A stretch of 47,469 bases of DNA, from the IMG/VR virus record IMGVR_UViG_3300023174_000258, positions 1 through 47,469 of that record, one strand, 5' to 3'. The stretch comes from a virus. Position 1 is the stretch's first letter; every line of letters starts with the position of its first letter. The translations under genes were made by a program, and so were the position numbers. This document shows, piece after piece, positions 33,840 through 43,200 of this stretch. A model generated the notes under the pieces. That model ran no database searches and had not been told where the DNA came from. It saw only the letters and a list, made by a program, of their open reading frames with translations.

Positions 33840-36800
33840 TATGCTGCTCCTTGACTTGTAATATTTTGTTGAGATATCACATAACTTGTAGAGTTAATAT
33901 TACCTTCGGCAGCAATTGTATTTGCTGTGATGGCTGTGATTATTTCAATGTCATCAGTGGTAGTGCCATTGATAAAAATTTGATCACTTTCGGCTTTGAT
34001 TTCAAACAAACTTCCAAAATACAAATCGGGTTGTCTAGGCACTATGACCATGTTAGACAAGAAAGGAGTTGTTCTAGACATAACATATGCTACTAGTTCG
34101 CTGAAATAAAAACTATCTCCAAAATCCCAATTTTCTAAGGCAAAAAATTCGTTAATAGCTGTTAGCACATTTGTTTTTAACTGATTATCACTGATGGGTT
34201 GCTCTGCATTTTTTATTAGTTTAAAGCTGGCCCTTAAATTCAAACTGGCTCTAGGTCCAAATAATACTTTATATTTTACCGGGTGAAAGATAATTTCATC
34301 GCTCATGGCTTTAATATTATTTAAAGTTGGAGACAATAACAAGCTCAATTGATCCGAACTTGGAGGCAATGGTTCTGCATCAAGATTACCTAATAGCCAT
34401 TTTCTAAATTCTAAATCGTATTGTTTGGTCAGCACATATAAATCCATGATATTAATCTGTCCTGGATCTATTCTTGCTTCATAGTCTGCGCTATGAACAT
34501 ACTGAAATTTTAAATCTTCTCTACCTTGATAGACTTTATAATCTAAATTAGCCACAAATCTTGCTAGTTTATTGTCCCACTGAGCAACTGTGTCTGTAGT
34601 AGTGAAATAAAAATATTGACCATCTACTTTTTCATTTAATAATACGTCATCGGAGCTAGATTTAATTTTAATTAAATTATCATTTTTAATATATCTATAA
34701 TCTAGTTGACCGTTAGTTGTTTCGTATCTTTGTAAAATTATATACTTTGATTGATCAGTACTAGGAGCCACAATAATATCAAAAATATCAGGATCATCAA
34801 CTACTCCGTCATCATTACTGTCATTGAAAGTTAATTCTATTTTTTTATTATCCACGTAACCGTCTGATCCTAAAAATTCTTTACTGACTTCCCAATCTAA
34901 ACTATAGCTAAAAGGATTAATACTGTCAGGTTTAGTATTAATATTAAGTACACTAATTTTATCTTTAACTACTTTATTACTTCTGCTATCGTATACTTTG
35001 CTATTAGCATCAAAATAAAATCTAATTTGACGATCACTTTCAAAAATATATTTTAATTTTTTTGACTTAACTGTATAGTATGCAGTGTCCGTGGAAAACA
35101 AAATTAACCAACTATTATCTAATTTTTGATTGCTAATATCTCCGGCTCTTCCAATATTAAACAATCCATTTATAGATAAATTTGCTTCGTATATTAATTT
35201 CCAATTTTTAGTATCTAAGTCATATCGTAGACCAAATGGCTTGTTAGAAAAAATTAAATCTATCATAGTAGCTATAGTGGCCGCATCCAAACTAGTACGC
35301 CATTTTGGAATAACTTTTACTAAGGTAGCTCCTGTTGGCACTTCTACATTCAGTGTAATAGGGCCTTGACCCGTGGTTAAAGAAGAAACTGCACCATTTT
35401 CAGTTACACTAACAACTTTAGCCCAAAGATAAGAAGTTGAGTTAGGCACAATTGTTGTGCCGGTAACCAAGGCATTTGAATTAGTTTTTAAAAATACTTT
35501 ACCTGTGGGAGGAACGAATTTTAATAAGGCACCCGGTTCTAAATGTTTTAAATCAGTTCCCGAATCGTATCCTGTAATTAAGTTTAATTGATTTTTAAAA
35601 TAACCCGTACTTTGATTAGTATCTTTTGTTACTTGATTCCAAGTATACGTTTCAGTTGTGGTAGATAATTTACCAAATTTATCATAATAAAAATTACGTA
35701 AATCAATATCTTTAATAATGTCTAAAACTTGATTATAAATCACTGCTTCAATATCAGTTTTTGCAACATAATTAAATCTAAAATGATCCTCGTATTCTTC
35801 TTTGTAAATTACACCGTCATCACCAAATAGATTGGTGCTACTATATTTTCCTGTGGGATCAGTTAGATCAAAATACCTACTAATACCACTACTGGTTCTA
35901 TTAATAGTTTTTATTTTGGCCACATCTTGGCTGATACTCAAGGGACTAATGTTATAATCTTCTGCTGTAATCATACGATTTTGTGTATAATATGTAGCAG
36001 GTGCTTTGGCTTTAATTTCGTCGTTGCTTTCACTCAATGCACTATTACTAATACTAGATTGTAATCCTAAAGTAATGCTTAAAGTTTCTATTTGTCCTAC
36101 ACCAGATACATAAGGAACGGAGATAGAAACATTTCTAATATTTTTAGGATTTATAGTATAACTAAGTCCATTACTTACACGATAATATACTCTAAAAGAC
36201 CCCAATGGCAATGTGCCAAATGTGCCATCACTAAATGTCAAACTGATTCTGTCTTCTGCTCTAGTAACAACTCCGTAGATATTTCTAATATTTTTCTTTA
36301 AACTATTATAGATTATGTTATTGCCTTCAAAACTGGAAACTTTAGCCCAATATTCTTGTTCTACACCATTAGAGTCTAGTTTATACAACCATACATCAGT
36401 GTCGTTAATATTAGTAGCATCGATATCGACAATTTCATTAGTACTTGGCTGGCTAATTGAAAAAGCGCCGGTGTTCAAGCTACCTTGTCTAAAATGTAAA
36501 AAGAAACCAGTAGTAGGACTGGCTGCTCCGCGACCGTCGTCTCTATAAAGGAACGCCAAGCTTTTACCTGCCTGCGGAGGGTCTTCCACAATATCCATTC
36601 CGTCTTTGATAATAGTACTGACTATTTCAAAATTCATATTCCTACCATCTACTACTTTGGTAAATCCATATACAGGAATATTACTACTAGCCGATTGAAT
36701 TCTATATTGTTCAGTAGGTATGCTATATACCACAGCTTTATTATCTGGATTACCAAATTGCTTGATAGCAGGCATAGAAGCATTGATAACTTTGATAAAT

Positions 36801-37264
36801 TGATCATACCAATTACTATTTGCGGTGTCATTCCAGATTATTTCTTGACCAGATAAATTTCTTCCATTACTATCTATTACTGCCTGCGTAGTAGAAATAC
36901 TGGTAAATTTTAACAAGCCGTTAGCTGCTTGGTTACGTTTGGCATTGTAACCTAGCATTCTAGATAATCTTAAAACACTTTCTCTACGTTCTGCTAGTTC
37001 TAAAAAGTTTTCACGAGCATTTAGGTCCACTCTAAATGCAATACTTTGTCCTAAAAAAGCAATCATATCTATCAATGCTAGATATTCACTGCTTTCAATA
37101 TAGTCGTTGAAGTCTTCAGGATAATTCTGTCTAAGGTAATCTACCATTACTCTGCGTAGATTTTCAAAATCATAACTTTGAAAATCAGCATTTCTATAGC
37201 TTTGATAAATTCTCCTCCAATCTTCAGCTACGAGTAATCTATTTTGTCTGTCGGTAGATGACAT
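33839..37264 (-). CDS. 6: Baseplate wedge subunit gp6, enlarged (1141 aa)
   Basis: The N-terminal 450 residues match gp6: NLRRVMVDYLRQNYPEDFNDYIESSEYLALIDMIAFLGQSIAFRVDLNARENFLELAERRESVLRLSRMLGY-type text near residues 40-110, then the YRVSNGLSYTINP and ALSESNDEIKAKAPATYYTQNRMITAEDYN blocks (about 350-440). The C-terminal 160 residues also match (INEFFALENWDFGDSFYFSELVAYVMSR, MVIVPRQ). T4 gp6 has about 660 residues, so roughly 450 are extra, lying mainly between 480 and 950. That part includes NDSNDDGVVDD, a calcium-loop-like DxNDDGxxD. gp6 dimers form the inner ring of the wedge with gp25 and gp53. A perfect late box (37290-37283) and AAGGA precede the ATG. Confidence 0.88.
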   Translation of the reverse strand: MSSTDRQNRLLVAEDWRRIYQSYRNADFQSYDFENLRRVMVDYLRQNYPEDFNDYIESSEYLALIDMIAFLGQSIAFRVDLNARENFLELAERRESVLRLSRMLGYNAKRNQAANGLLKFTSISTTQAVIDSNGRNLSGQEIIWNDTANSNWYDQFIKVINASMPAIKQFGNPDNKAVVYSIPTEQYRIQSASSNIPVYGFTKVVDGRNMNFEIVSTIIKDGMDIVEDPPQAGKSLAFLYRDDGRGAASPTTGFFLHFRQGSLNTGAFSISQPSTNEIVDIDATNINDTDVWLYKLDSNGVEQEYWAKVSSFEGNNIIYNSLKKNIRNIYGVVTRAEDRISLTFSDGTFGTLPLGSFRVYYRVSNGLSYTINPKNIRNVSISVPYVSGVGQIETLSITLGLQSSISNSALSESNDEIKAKAPATYYTQNRMITAEDYNISPLSISQDVAKIKTINRTSSGISRYFDLTDPTGKYSSTNLFGDDGVIYKEEYEDHFRFNYVAKTDIEAVIYNQVLDIIKDIDLRNFYYDKFGKLSTTTETYTWNQVTKDTNQSTGYFKNQLNLITGYDSGTDLKHLEPGALLKFVPPTGKVFLKTNSNALVTGTTIVPNSTSYLWAKVVSVTENGAVSSLTTGQGPITLNVEVPTGATLVKVIPKWRTSLDAATIATMIDLIFSNKPFGLRYDLDTKNWKLIYEANLSINGLFNIGRAGDISNQKLDNSWLILFSTDTAYYTVKSKKLKYIFESDRQIRFYFDANSKVYDSRSNKVVKDKISVLNINTKPDSINPFSYSLDWEVSKEFLGSDGYVDNKKIELTFNDSNDDGVVDDPDIFDIIVAPSTDQSKYIILQRYETTNGQLDYRYIKNDNLIKIKSSSDDVLLNEKVDGQYFYFTTTDTVAQWDNKLARFVANLDYKVYQGREDLKFQYVHSADYEARIDPGQINIMDLYVLTKQYDLEFRKWLLGNLDAEPLPPSSDQLSLLLSPTLNNIKAMSDEIIFHPVKYKVLFGPRASLNLRASFKLIKNAEQPISDNQLKTNVLTAINEFFALENWDFGDSFYFSELVAYVMSRTTPFLSNMVIVPRQPDLYFGSLFEIKAESDQIFINGTTTDDIEIITAITANTIAAEGNINSTSYVISQQNITSQGAA

Positions 37265-37282
37265 GTTTAATCCTTGTTCTGA

Positions 37283-37290
37283 TATTTATA
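37283..37290 (-). promoter_or_regulatory. T4-type late promoter box for gene 6 and the giant gene
   Basis: Minus strand TATAAATA in the 46-bp gap upstream of gene 6, 18 bp before the ATG, followed by AAGGA 6 bp from the start codon. Position, sequence and ribosome site together make this the clearest late promoter in the window. Confidence 0.75.
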
Positions 37291-37310
37291 GTGTGTAATA
37301 ATATGGTAGT

Positions 37311-37751
37311 TTATCCTATTAATCCGTTATCTTGATCAAACTTAAAACGCATAGATTCTGAAATGTTGTAAGGAAGATAAGTTAAGTCGCATTCGATTTG
37401 AATACCAGTTTCATAGGCAGTGATTGTAATATCATTAACTCTAACCCTGGGATCATAGTTAATAATGTCCTCGACATTTTTTATTATTAAATTTTTTAAA
37501 TCTTCAGTTAATGGTTCAAAAATTACATCCCAAATTATAGTACCAAATTCTGGATTCATTAATCTTTCACCTTGTCTTACGTGAAAGTGATTAAGTAAAT
37601 CTTGTTTAATTAAGTCCAAGTCATATAATGAGTATGATTCACTGTCAGTGCTTATAGTACTGAAACCTCTGTATGTTCTTGGTAACGGCGGTTGTGCTCG
37701 AGCATTATTGCCTTTAACAATAAGTTTTTCGTATAGTCTTTGAATAGCCAT
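37311..37751 (-). CDS. 25: Baseplate wedge subunit gp25
   Basis: A 146-aa protein (T4 gp25 is 132). The core RGFSTISTDSESYSLYDLDLIKQDLLNHFHVRQGERLMNPEFGT and IIWDVIFEPLTEDLKNLIIKNVEDII carries the gp25/gpW-like fold signature, including the conserved GER-MNPEFG segment (usually R-x-G-x-R in relatives). gp25 locks gp6 and gp53 into the wedge next to the sheath start. The start follows AAGGATTAAATATTTTT; the ribosome site AAGGA lies inside the end of gene 5, 8 bp upstream of that gene's end. It may therefore be translated by coupling. Confidence 0.88.
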   Translation of the reverse strand: MAIQRLYEKLIVKGNNARAQPPLPRTYRGFSTISTDSESYSLYDLDLIKQDLLNHFHVRQGERLMNPEFGTIIWDVIFEPLTEDLKNLIIKNVEDIINYDPRVRVNDITITAYETGIQIECDLTYLPYNISESMRFKFDQDNGLIG

Positions 37752-37759
37752 AAAAATAT

Positions 37760-39457
37760 TTAATCCTTTTTGCTCTTAGAAAATGTATCAATCGCCGTGG
37801 AGTATACACTCCAAAATTCAGGAACAGCAATGTCATCTTCTGCTTCTCTGTCTGTCATATCTGATTTAAAATTCAAAGGATCTAAATTTTCATGATGTGG
37901 CCACGGTTCGGCAGTTGGCACACGCTGCATGATAGTTTGTACAAATTCATCACCCTGCTCGTCTGGTACACTATGAGTTGACAAAGGATCTGGCAACTCC
38001 GCTTTTTCTGCCACTTCCGCTGTGGCTGCTTCTGGTGCAGCTGGTCCGTTAAGATTAATTGAGCTAGCACTAAGAACCAAGCTTGCACCTCCAATGCTAG
38101 TTGCGCCGCCGCCTGTCCATTTACTGGCTCCCCCACTTTTAATATCAAGTGCTCCACCGGCTGTGATCACATTGTTGCCGCCGGAGTTAAGTTCTGAATT
38201 ACCTCCAGCTGTTAATTTATTATTGCCATCTGTGCTAAGATCAAAGTTTCCTAAAATTGTGTGAAGATAGTTGCCCTCGAAAGTGGTATTAACATCGCCC
38301 TTGACATGGTTGGCTTGTAGGCCGTCGACTATTAAAGTCTGATCCTGCCCCACTTCGGTTTGCATATTTTCTGCCACTTTGACATTGAAATTGCGTCCAC
38401 ACTCCATATTGATGTCACGGTCAGCATAAAAATTAAAATCATTTCCAGTGTGTATGCTAATACTGTCTTGGGCAAAAATATCTATTTTGCCATCACTGGT
38501 TAATTCTATCCAAGTTGAGCCACGAGCATTACCAATATAAATCAAATCTTCACTGTTGTGCAGTAATATTTGATGCCCGGTTCTAGTTCTTAATCTTATT
38601 AATTCGTTATGAGGAATAGTAACATCGCCTTCTTCCCCTTCTTCTATACTGGCATAGTCTGGCGGCCCTTCGCTAGGAGTTGTTTTCCTAAGAAATTTAT
38701 CATCACCGTCATCCATGACAAAACTAGACCCCCCTAACCTACTAACAAAGGCCGTAGTTTCAGTTTCTTTTTTGCCTAATTTGCCTTTTGGTGCATCGGC
38801 TTGCTTGTCAACGGGTCCCGGTGTGCTAATACCAAAAACAGCACTGGGCCATTCTCTTCTAGCACTGCTACTAGTAATTCCTCTAATGTCATCCAGTAAT
38901 AATCCTTGTTGTTCCAGTATGGCGGCAAAAGGATGTTTTGGTTTTTTAGTTAGTGTTGTATCATTTCCTATTTGATCTTGTGCTGTTTTGTTGTACTCTG
39001 CTACAGGAATTCTTCCTGTACGTCCTTTAAGATCTGCATTTACGTTTTGATCATTTGTAAAAGTTGTGGCAGCATACCCTGGAATCATAAAATTCATGTC
39101 ATTGTCTTGTACGCAACCAATCCAATAACCTCTTTTAGGATCACCTTGTACAAATACCACCATGACTGTGGTGCCTACATCCGGCGGTATCATCCACATT
39201 CCATAACTTTTTTGTGTGTTTCCGTAATTGTCGTCTTTGCCGGCAAACTCAATGGCCGTGGCTCCCATAAAAGGACTTAGATATTTCACCTTACGTAACT
39301 GTGTTGCTGTTCTAGGAGTACTACCTACTTCGCTCAATAATTCCACTTCTAATGTGCCCATATATGAAGGGTCTAGATGACTGACCACTTTGGCCAACAA
39401 AACTCCTGTGTTATTTTCTGGTTGTTTACCTATAGGGGCTCTATTTTCCTCTGCCAT
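37760..39457 (-). CDS. 5: Baseplate hub/spike protein gp5 without lysozyme domain (565 aa)
   Basis: The N-terminal 130 residues form the gp5 OB-fold (NNTGVLLAKVVSHLDPSYMGTLEVELL, MWMIPPDVGTTVMVVFVQGDPKRGYWIGCV). Residues 270-470 are the intertwined beta-helix spike, with hydrophobic/hydrophilic alternation (DGKIDIFAQDSISIHTGNDFNFYADRDINM) and later a glycine-rich repeat ([GA]-G-[GN]-[NAS] every 7-8 residues, for example LTAGGNSELNSGGNNVITAGG). T4 gp5 has a glycoside-hydrolase (lysozyme) domain between these parts; here only a Lys/Pro-rich linker (about 165-260) is seen. A further tail of 90 residues follows the spike. The start overlaps nothing: 2 bp follow the upstream stop. Confidence 0.85.
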   Translation of the reverse strand: MAEENRAPIGKQPENNTGVLLAKVVSHLDPSYMGTLEVELLSEVGSTPRTATQLRKVKYLSPFMGATAIEFAGKDDNYGNTQKSYGMWMIPPDVGTTVMVVFVQGDPKRGYWIGCVQDNDMNFMIPGYAATTFTNDQNVNADLKGRTGRIPVAEYNKTAQDQIGNDTTLTKKPKHPFAAILEQQGLLLDDIRGITSSSARREWPSAVFGISTPGPVDKQADAPKGKLGKKETETTAFVSRLGGSSFVMDDGDDKFLRKTTPSEGPPDYASIEEGEEGDVTIPHNELIRLRTRTGHQILLHNSEDLIYIGNARGSTWIELTSDGKIDIFAQDSISIHTGNDFNFYADRDINMECGRNFNVKVAENMQTEVGQDQTLIVDGLQANHVKGDVNTTFEGNYLHTILGNFDLSTDGNNKLTAGGNSELNSGGNNVITAGGALDIKSGGASKWTGGGATSIGGASLVLSASSINLNGPAAPEAATAEVAEKAELPDPLSTHSVPDEQGDEFVQTIMQRVPTAEPWPHHENLDPLNFKSDMTDREAEDDIAVPEFWSVYSTAIDTFSKSKKD

Positions 39458-39459
39458 TA

Positions 39460-41859
39460 TTATGGACCTCCTACAACGTCTTCATATCCGTTAGGTTCTG
39501 CTGCGGCTTCTTTAGGCGAAGGCACAGGTGTATTTTTAATAGTTTCCACCAAGGTTTTGCCTTCTTTAGGTGCAGCGTTTTTGTCAGTGTCTTGATTAGG
39601 CATTTTCATTAGTTTAAGACTTTGTGTGAAAAGTCCATTATTAAATTCATTTTGCACTTCACCTACTCTATATAATCCACTAAATTGTGGAACTATTTTA
39701 CCTTGGCCAAATTCATATAAGCCTGTAGTATAATCAATGTCTATGGGATTCCTGAAATTCACTGTGATATAAACTTCTGTGCTTTGGCCGTCAATGGCTC
39801 CATCATTATTGATGCCCCTTAAATTGGTCTTTTGTGCTGAATAATTTCCCATATTACTATCGCCCAAGTAATAAGGATCGCCTAGGATTTTTAAATCTAA
39901 TTGCACCATGTCTAACATGGAATTTATAGCTTCGTTAAATGCTTTTGCAGCCAGTGTACCTGGGTCATCGTCCCCTGTAGGACTTTTATTACTGCCAATG
40001 CTAATGGCATCATTGATTACAGGTGCGCCATCTTTAGCCGGTCTTGCTTCAGTATTAGTAGTAGGAGGAGTTTTACCGCTGTCAGTTTTAGTTTCACTGG
40101 TTGCGTCACTGCCTGTTGTTGATTTGGTCAATACACCTTGATTTCTTTTTCCCATATCTACGGTTAATTGTTTATAGAATCCGTTATTAAATTCAATATT
40201 AAAATCTATGATGTCAATATTTTTTGAAGTATAGATATAGTTGTATTCTTTAAGAGCTACCTTTTTTAAATTTTCTATGCCTTTGGGTCTGTCTTCTGGC
40301 GGTAAAAATCTACTACTATGTATAGCCGACGGTATTACTCTATACACTGCCAAAGTGGCATAGTTTCCAGTTGTTGCTACATTTTCGTCGGAATCTAAAA
40401 GATATAGTTGAGTTTCCACTCTCCACCAAGGAACAAACCCATCATTGTCTACACTTTCCAAGGCCTGTCTTCCATATTGACTGACTAGAATTATTTGATT
40501 TATCATATTAGGAATATTACTGCCTTGGGCAAACTCTGCTACTCCCTGCTCCGATTCTATTTTAATACTGCCTCTTTTAAATACTCCTGCTTTGGAATCG
40601 TATACTTCGGCTTCTTCACCAAATGCCTGTTTGGCCCGTTGTAAATCGCCAAACCCCATAGTGGATGTGCCTATGGTATTGACATTGTCTATTTGAATAG
40701 GACTAACATCGCCTGATACACCTAACCTTTTATAAAGATTCTGATTAATTATTTTGAGATCAGCAGGATTTACTACAGCTCCTGGAGGTTTATTAATATC
40801 TTTATCACCGCCGTCACTATTAGAAGTTTTAGTATCTATGGGAAAAAGAATTAATATTTTATCTGCTACAGGTGTTTTTTTAGCATCAGCCTTGTCTTTT
40901 TCTATTTTGTTAAGAGTATACTGTAAACTTTTTGGACCACTCTGTAACATTTCCTGAACTGTTTTTCCTTCTATAGTAACTTGACTTTTGGCCGTGCTTA
41001 TGGCTGTGCTATAAGCACGTTCGTTCCATGGTATAGCAGTACAATCATAAGTACAGCCATTGCCACTGACCTTCATGCTTATATTCATAATTTTTAAAGG
41101 AAAATATTTGGTAGCTTTGGGCACTTTGACATTTAACTCGTATTGATCTTTATGTCCTGTAAACTCCAATCTCAACATTATAGGCACGTTATTCCAAGAC
41201 TTAGATCCTGATTTATAAACTGCTGCCTGTAGGGTTTGAAAGAATAATCCCAAGCTATAAGGTTCTATAACTTTAAAACTAATACTATTAGCGTTGGTGT
41301 TTCCTGTATTTTTATCTAGTCCTATCAGTCCGCCAATACGAACATTGTCTATGAAAAAGTCAAATTTACCAGAAGGATTTGATGTTTTACTTTTGTAATT
41401 AGTTAGGGGGATTCTATTATCAGGTTCTCCGCTGCCACTTTTTAATATGATATCTCCTGTAACACCTTTTCTATAAGTTACATCTGGAAAATTCAAATCA
41501 TAAGGACGTAATACCCACATGGTCCAGATATAGTTGTAGCTTGCATATTGATTTAGTATGTTTGCAAAAGGAGGCTTTTCTTCTATTTGTGCAATACTAG
41601 TACCTTGTGCAAGACTGCCAAGTATGTCTTGTTTTTGAGCCTGGGTAGAATAGTCAATAATTTGTTGAAATTGGCCAGGGATTCCTGATGTTAAATCTTT
41701 AAGTAGGCCGCCGGCTCCGGATAATAGTTTATTTGCCACACCACTTAATAGTGATCCAGCTTTATTTTGTAGCCCACTAACTAATCCTGAACTACTTAGA
41801 CTTTTATTCACCGCCGAACTTACTAAATTAGTAGCAGCACTACCTAGGTCAAATCCCAT
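39460..41859 (-). CDS. Baseplate hub-like structural protein (799 aa)
   Basis: A 799-aa protein. The N-terminal 65 residues are Ala/Ser/Leu/Gly-rich helices (SAATNLVSSAVNKSL, LLSGVANKLLSG), similar in character to the gp48 start. Then PFANILNQYASYNYIWTMWVLRP begins a structured region. The C-terminal part has VYITVNFRNPIDIDYTTGLYEFGQGKIVPQFSGLYRVGEVQNEFNNGLFTQSLKLMKM-type text. The final YRV-x-V-x-x-x-F-x-x-G-x-F-x-Q-x-L-x-L pattern is typical of contractile-tail hub proteins (gp27/gpD family). Ser/Thr/Lys-rich linkers lie at 335-355 and 590-645. Adjacent to gene 5, as a hub partner should be. I therefore infer a gp27-like role, but the length (T4 gp27 is 391 aa) and lack of clear identity leave room for another baseplate function. 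Confidence 0.6.
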   Translation of the reverse strand: MGFDLGSAATNLVSSAVNKSLSSSGLVSGLQNKAGSLLSGVANKLLSGAGGLLKDLTSGIPGQFQQIIDYSTQAQKQDILGSLAQGTSIAQIEEKPPFANILNQYASYNYIWTMWVLRPYDLNFPDVTYRKGVTGDIILKSGSGEPDNRIPLTNYKSKTSNPSGKFDFFIDNVRIGGLIGLDKNTGNTNANSISFKVIEPYSLGLFFQTLQAAVYKSGSKSWNNVPIMLRLEFTGHKDQYELNVKVPKATKYFPLKIMNISMKVSGNGCTYDCTAIPWNERAYSTAISTAKSQVTIEGKTVQEMLQSGPKSLQYTLNKIEKDKADAKKTPVADKILILFPIDTKTSNSDGGDKDINKPPGAVVNPADLKIINQNLYKRLGVSGDVSPIQIDNVNTIGTSTMGFGDLQRAKQAFGEEAEVYDSKAGVFKRGSIKIESEQGVAEFAQGSNIPNMINQIILVSQYGRQALESVDNDGFVPWWRVETQLYLLDSDENVATTGNYATLAVYRVIPSAIHSSRFLPPEDRPKGIENLKKVALKEYNYIYTSKNIDIIDFNIEFNNGFYKQLTVDMGKRNQGVLTKSTTGSDATSETKTDSGKTPPTTNTEARPAKDGAPVINDAISIGSNKSPTGDDDPGTLAAKAFNEAINSMLDMVQLDLKILGDPYYLGDSNMGNYSAQKTNLRGINNDGAIDGQSTEVYITVNFRNPIDIDYTTGLYEFGQGKIVPQFSGLYRVGEVQNEFNNGLFTQSLKLMKMPNQDTDKNAAPKEGKTLVETIKNTPVPSPKEAAAEPNGYEDVVGGP

Positions 41860-41860
41860 A

Positions 41861-42160
41861 TTAGGCTCCTAAAACTTTTATTAGACTAGACTTTTTTGGT
41901 ATATAAATTTGTATTCCTGGTATAAAATCAAATACAGGATCTTGTAATACATCTAGATTACGCTGTATAAAAACCCACCAAAGATCCGGAGTTCCGTATA
42001 AATCATAACTTAATAGATCAGGCCTATAACTGTATTGACTTTCTATGGTGTAAAGGAAGTCGTCTGCTTCGGCACTGACTGGCCTGATGCTCAACAAGTC
42101 AAGATAATTCTTATTAGTAGGTGTGTTAAACCAAGGGCTTGTTGAACTATATTCAGCCAT
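41861..42160 (-). CDS. 53: Baseplate wedge subunit gp53 (short form)
   Basis: A 99-aa protein (T4 gp53 is 196 aa). The block YSYRPDLLSYDLYGTPDLWWVFIQRNLDVLQDPVFDFIPGIQIYIP-type sequence, residues 43-88, is the conserved gp53 core, which includes a LysM-like terminal strand. gp53 clamps gp6 and gp25 in the wedge. Its ATG shares a base with the gp48 stop (TAATG), so the two are coupled. Confidence 0.85.
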   Translation of the reverse strand: MAEYSSTSPWFNTPTNKNYLDLLSIRPVSAEADDFLYTIESQYSYRPDLLSYDLYGTPDLWWVFIQRNLDVLQDPVFDFIPGIQIYIPKKSSLIKVLGA

Positions 42161-43173
42161 TATAGATATCCTTGCCCAACATATCCACCTTTGATAAAAG
42201 TGTTAAGACTGAAATTTCTAATTTTTTCTCTACTATATACCGGTCTAAGATTTACGGTTATTGAACTATTAGTAGGAACATGGGATTCTCCAGGACCACC
42301 TGGCGTTCCTGCACTGCCTTTTGCACCACCCCCAAGAGCGGATACAGCACCTACAAGAGCTGCTCCTGTTTTTACTAGATTAGCTGCTTTGGTTTGTCCA
42401 AATGCACTAAGACCTGTTGACAATAAATTGGCTGTTTTAGACAAGTTATCTGCTCCACTTGACCCACTACCACTAGTACTACTATTTTTTGCCAAGGGAT
42501 TTACAGCAATATAATCAACTTCCTTGCCTAATTGTATATTAAAATTTGTAACTACTACAGGAACATTTTTAAAAACAAAATCTCCGTATGCACTAAAATT
42601 TAATATGGGAGGCGGGTTACCTGGGTTAGAATCCCCAGTATTTCCAGTATACATCTTGGTCACACTTCTTAAAAAATGTAAAACAGCAAGCCAATATGCT
42701 GCCTGATCAGAATCTTCTACAGGAAAATCTCCCACTACACTAATTTCATTTACTCTACTGCTCTGATAGTAAACAAATTGATAGTTAGAATGAGTCATAG
42801 CTTGATCACTGTAACCAGCTGAACTACCTATGCTTATAGTGGGAGTATAGGGAAATATCAAACCCCCTGTCTGTTTAATCGGTGCAAGAATCGGTGCATT
42901 ATCAAAAAACGATGTATCAAGTATGTTCAATCTTGCTCGCCAATCATTGTTAGTATCGGCCATCTTGGCCGTTGCCATTGGACTATCGGATTTAACTTCT
43001 CCGCCTTTGGGTAAGTTGAAAGATCGAATAGTACTCATTACTTTACTAGGATTTGATAAATTATTAGCAATAGTACTCAATTTATTGACCGTATTGAGAC
43101 CGTTTGCTATAGCACCAAACGTACTCGATGACTGATCCACTGCCGATTTTACACTGTCAAAAAAACTAGGCAT
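42160..43173 (-). CDS. 48: Baseplate tail-tube cap protein gp48
   Basis: A 337-aa protein from the ATG at 43173 (MPSFFDSVKSAV). The central block (NILDTSFFDNAPILAPIKQTGGLIFPYTPTISI-type, SNYQFVYYQSSRVNEISVVGDFPVEDSDQAAYWLAVLHFLRSVTKM-type) is that of gp48/gp54 tube-initiator proteins. These start tail-tube assembly on the hub. A Gly/Ser/Ala-rich helical stretch (235-290) precedes the C-terminal strand SSITVNLRPVYSREKIRNFSL. T4 gp48 is about 364 aa. The reading frame opens further up, but AAGGAG at 43186-43181 lies 7 bp before this ATG and only 1 bp before the ATG at 43179, which fixes the start. Confidence 0.85.
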   Translation of the reverse strand: MPSFFDSVKSAVDQSSSTFGAIANGLNTVNKLSTIANNLSNPSKVMSTIRSFNLPKGGEVKSDSPMATAKMADTNNDWRARLNILDTSFFDNAPILAPIKQTGGLIFPYTPTISIGSSAGYSDQAMTHSNYQFVYYQSSRVNEISVVGDFPVEDSDQAAYWLAVLHFLRSVTKMYTGNTGDSNPGNPPPILNFSAYGDFVFKNVPVVVTNFNIQLGKEVDYIAVNPLAKNSSTSGSGSSGADNLSKTANLLSTGLSAFGQTKAANLVKTGAALVGAVSALGGGAKGSAGTPGGPGESHVPTNSSITVNLRPVYSREKIRNFSLNTFIKGGYVGQGYL

Positions 43174-43180
43174 AATCATG

Positions 43181-43186
43181 CTCCTT
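43181..43186 (-). promoter_or_regulatory. Ribosome binding site deciding the gp48 start
   Basis: AAGGAG on the minus strand, 7 bp upstream of the ATG at 43173. It rules out the longer in-frame starts at 43179 and 43191, since the latter would place the ribosome site inside the coding sequence. Confidence 0.8.
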
Positions 43187-43192
43187 GGCAAA

Positions 43193-43200
43193 TATTTAGT
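43193..43200 (-). promoter_or_regulatory. Late promoter-like box (ACTAAATA) for the gp48 operon
   Basis: Minus strand ACTAAATA lies 20 bp before the gp48 start and next to a good ribosome site. It differs from TATAAATA at the first two positions but keeps the essential TAAATA. It abuts the -35 box of the gp55 promoter on the other strand. Confidence 0.45.

Noticed and set aside
37745-37760. TAAATA in front of gene 25 as a late promoter.
   Set aside because: It lies within a few bases of the start codon and downstream of the ribosome site, leaving no room for a leader; gene 25 is more likely read through from upstream.
38022-38264. Opposite-strand open frames inside gp5, the giant and the fibre genes (for example 38022-38264, 24546-24794, 42191-42514).
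   Set aside because: Low-complexity, no ribosome sites, and exactly opposite well-supported structural genes; typical shadow frames.
43174-43191. Longer gp48 starts (TTG at 43191, ATG at 43179).
   Set aside because: The AAGGAG ribosome site at 43186-43181 would be inside or directly against these starts; spacing fits only the ATG at 43173.
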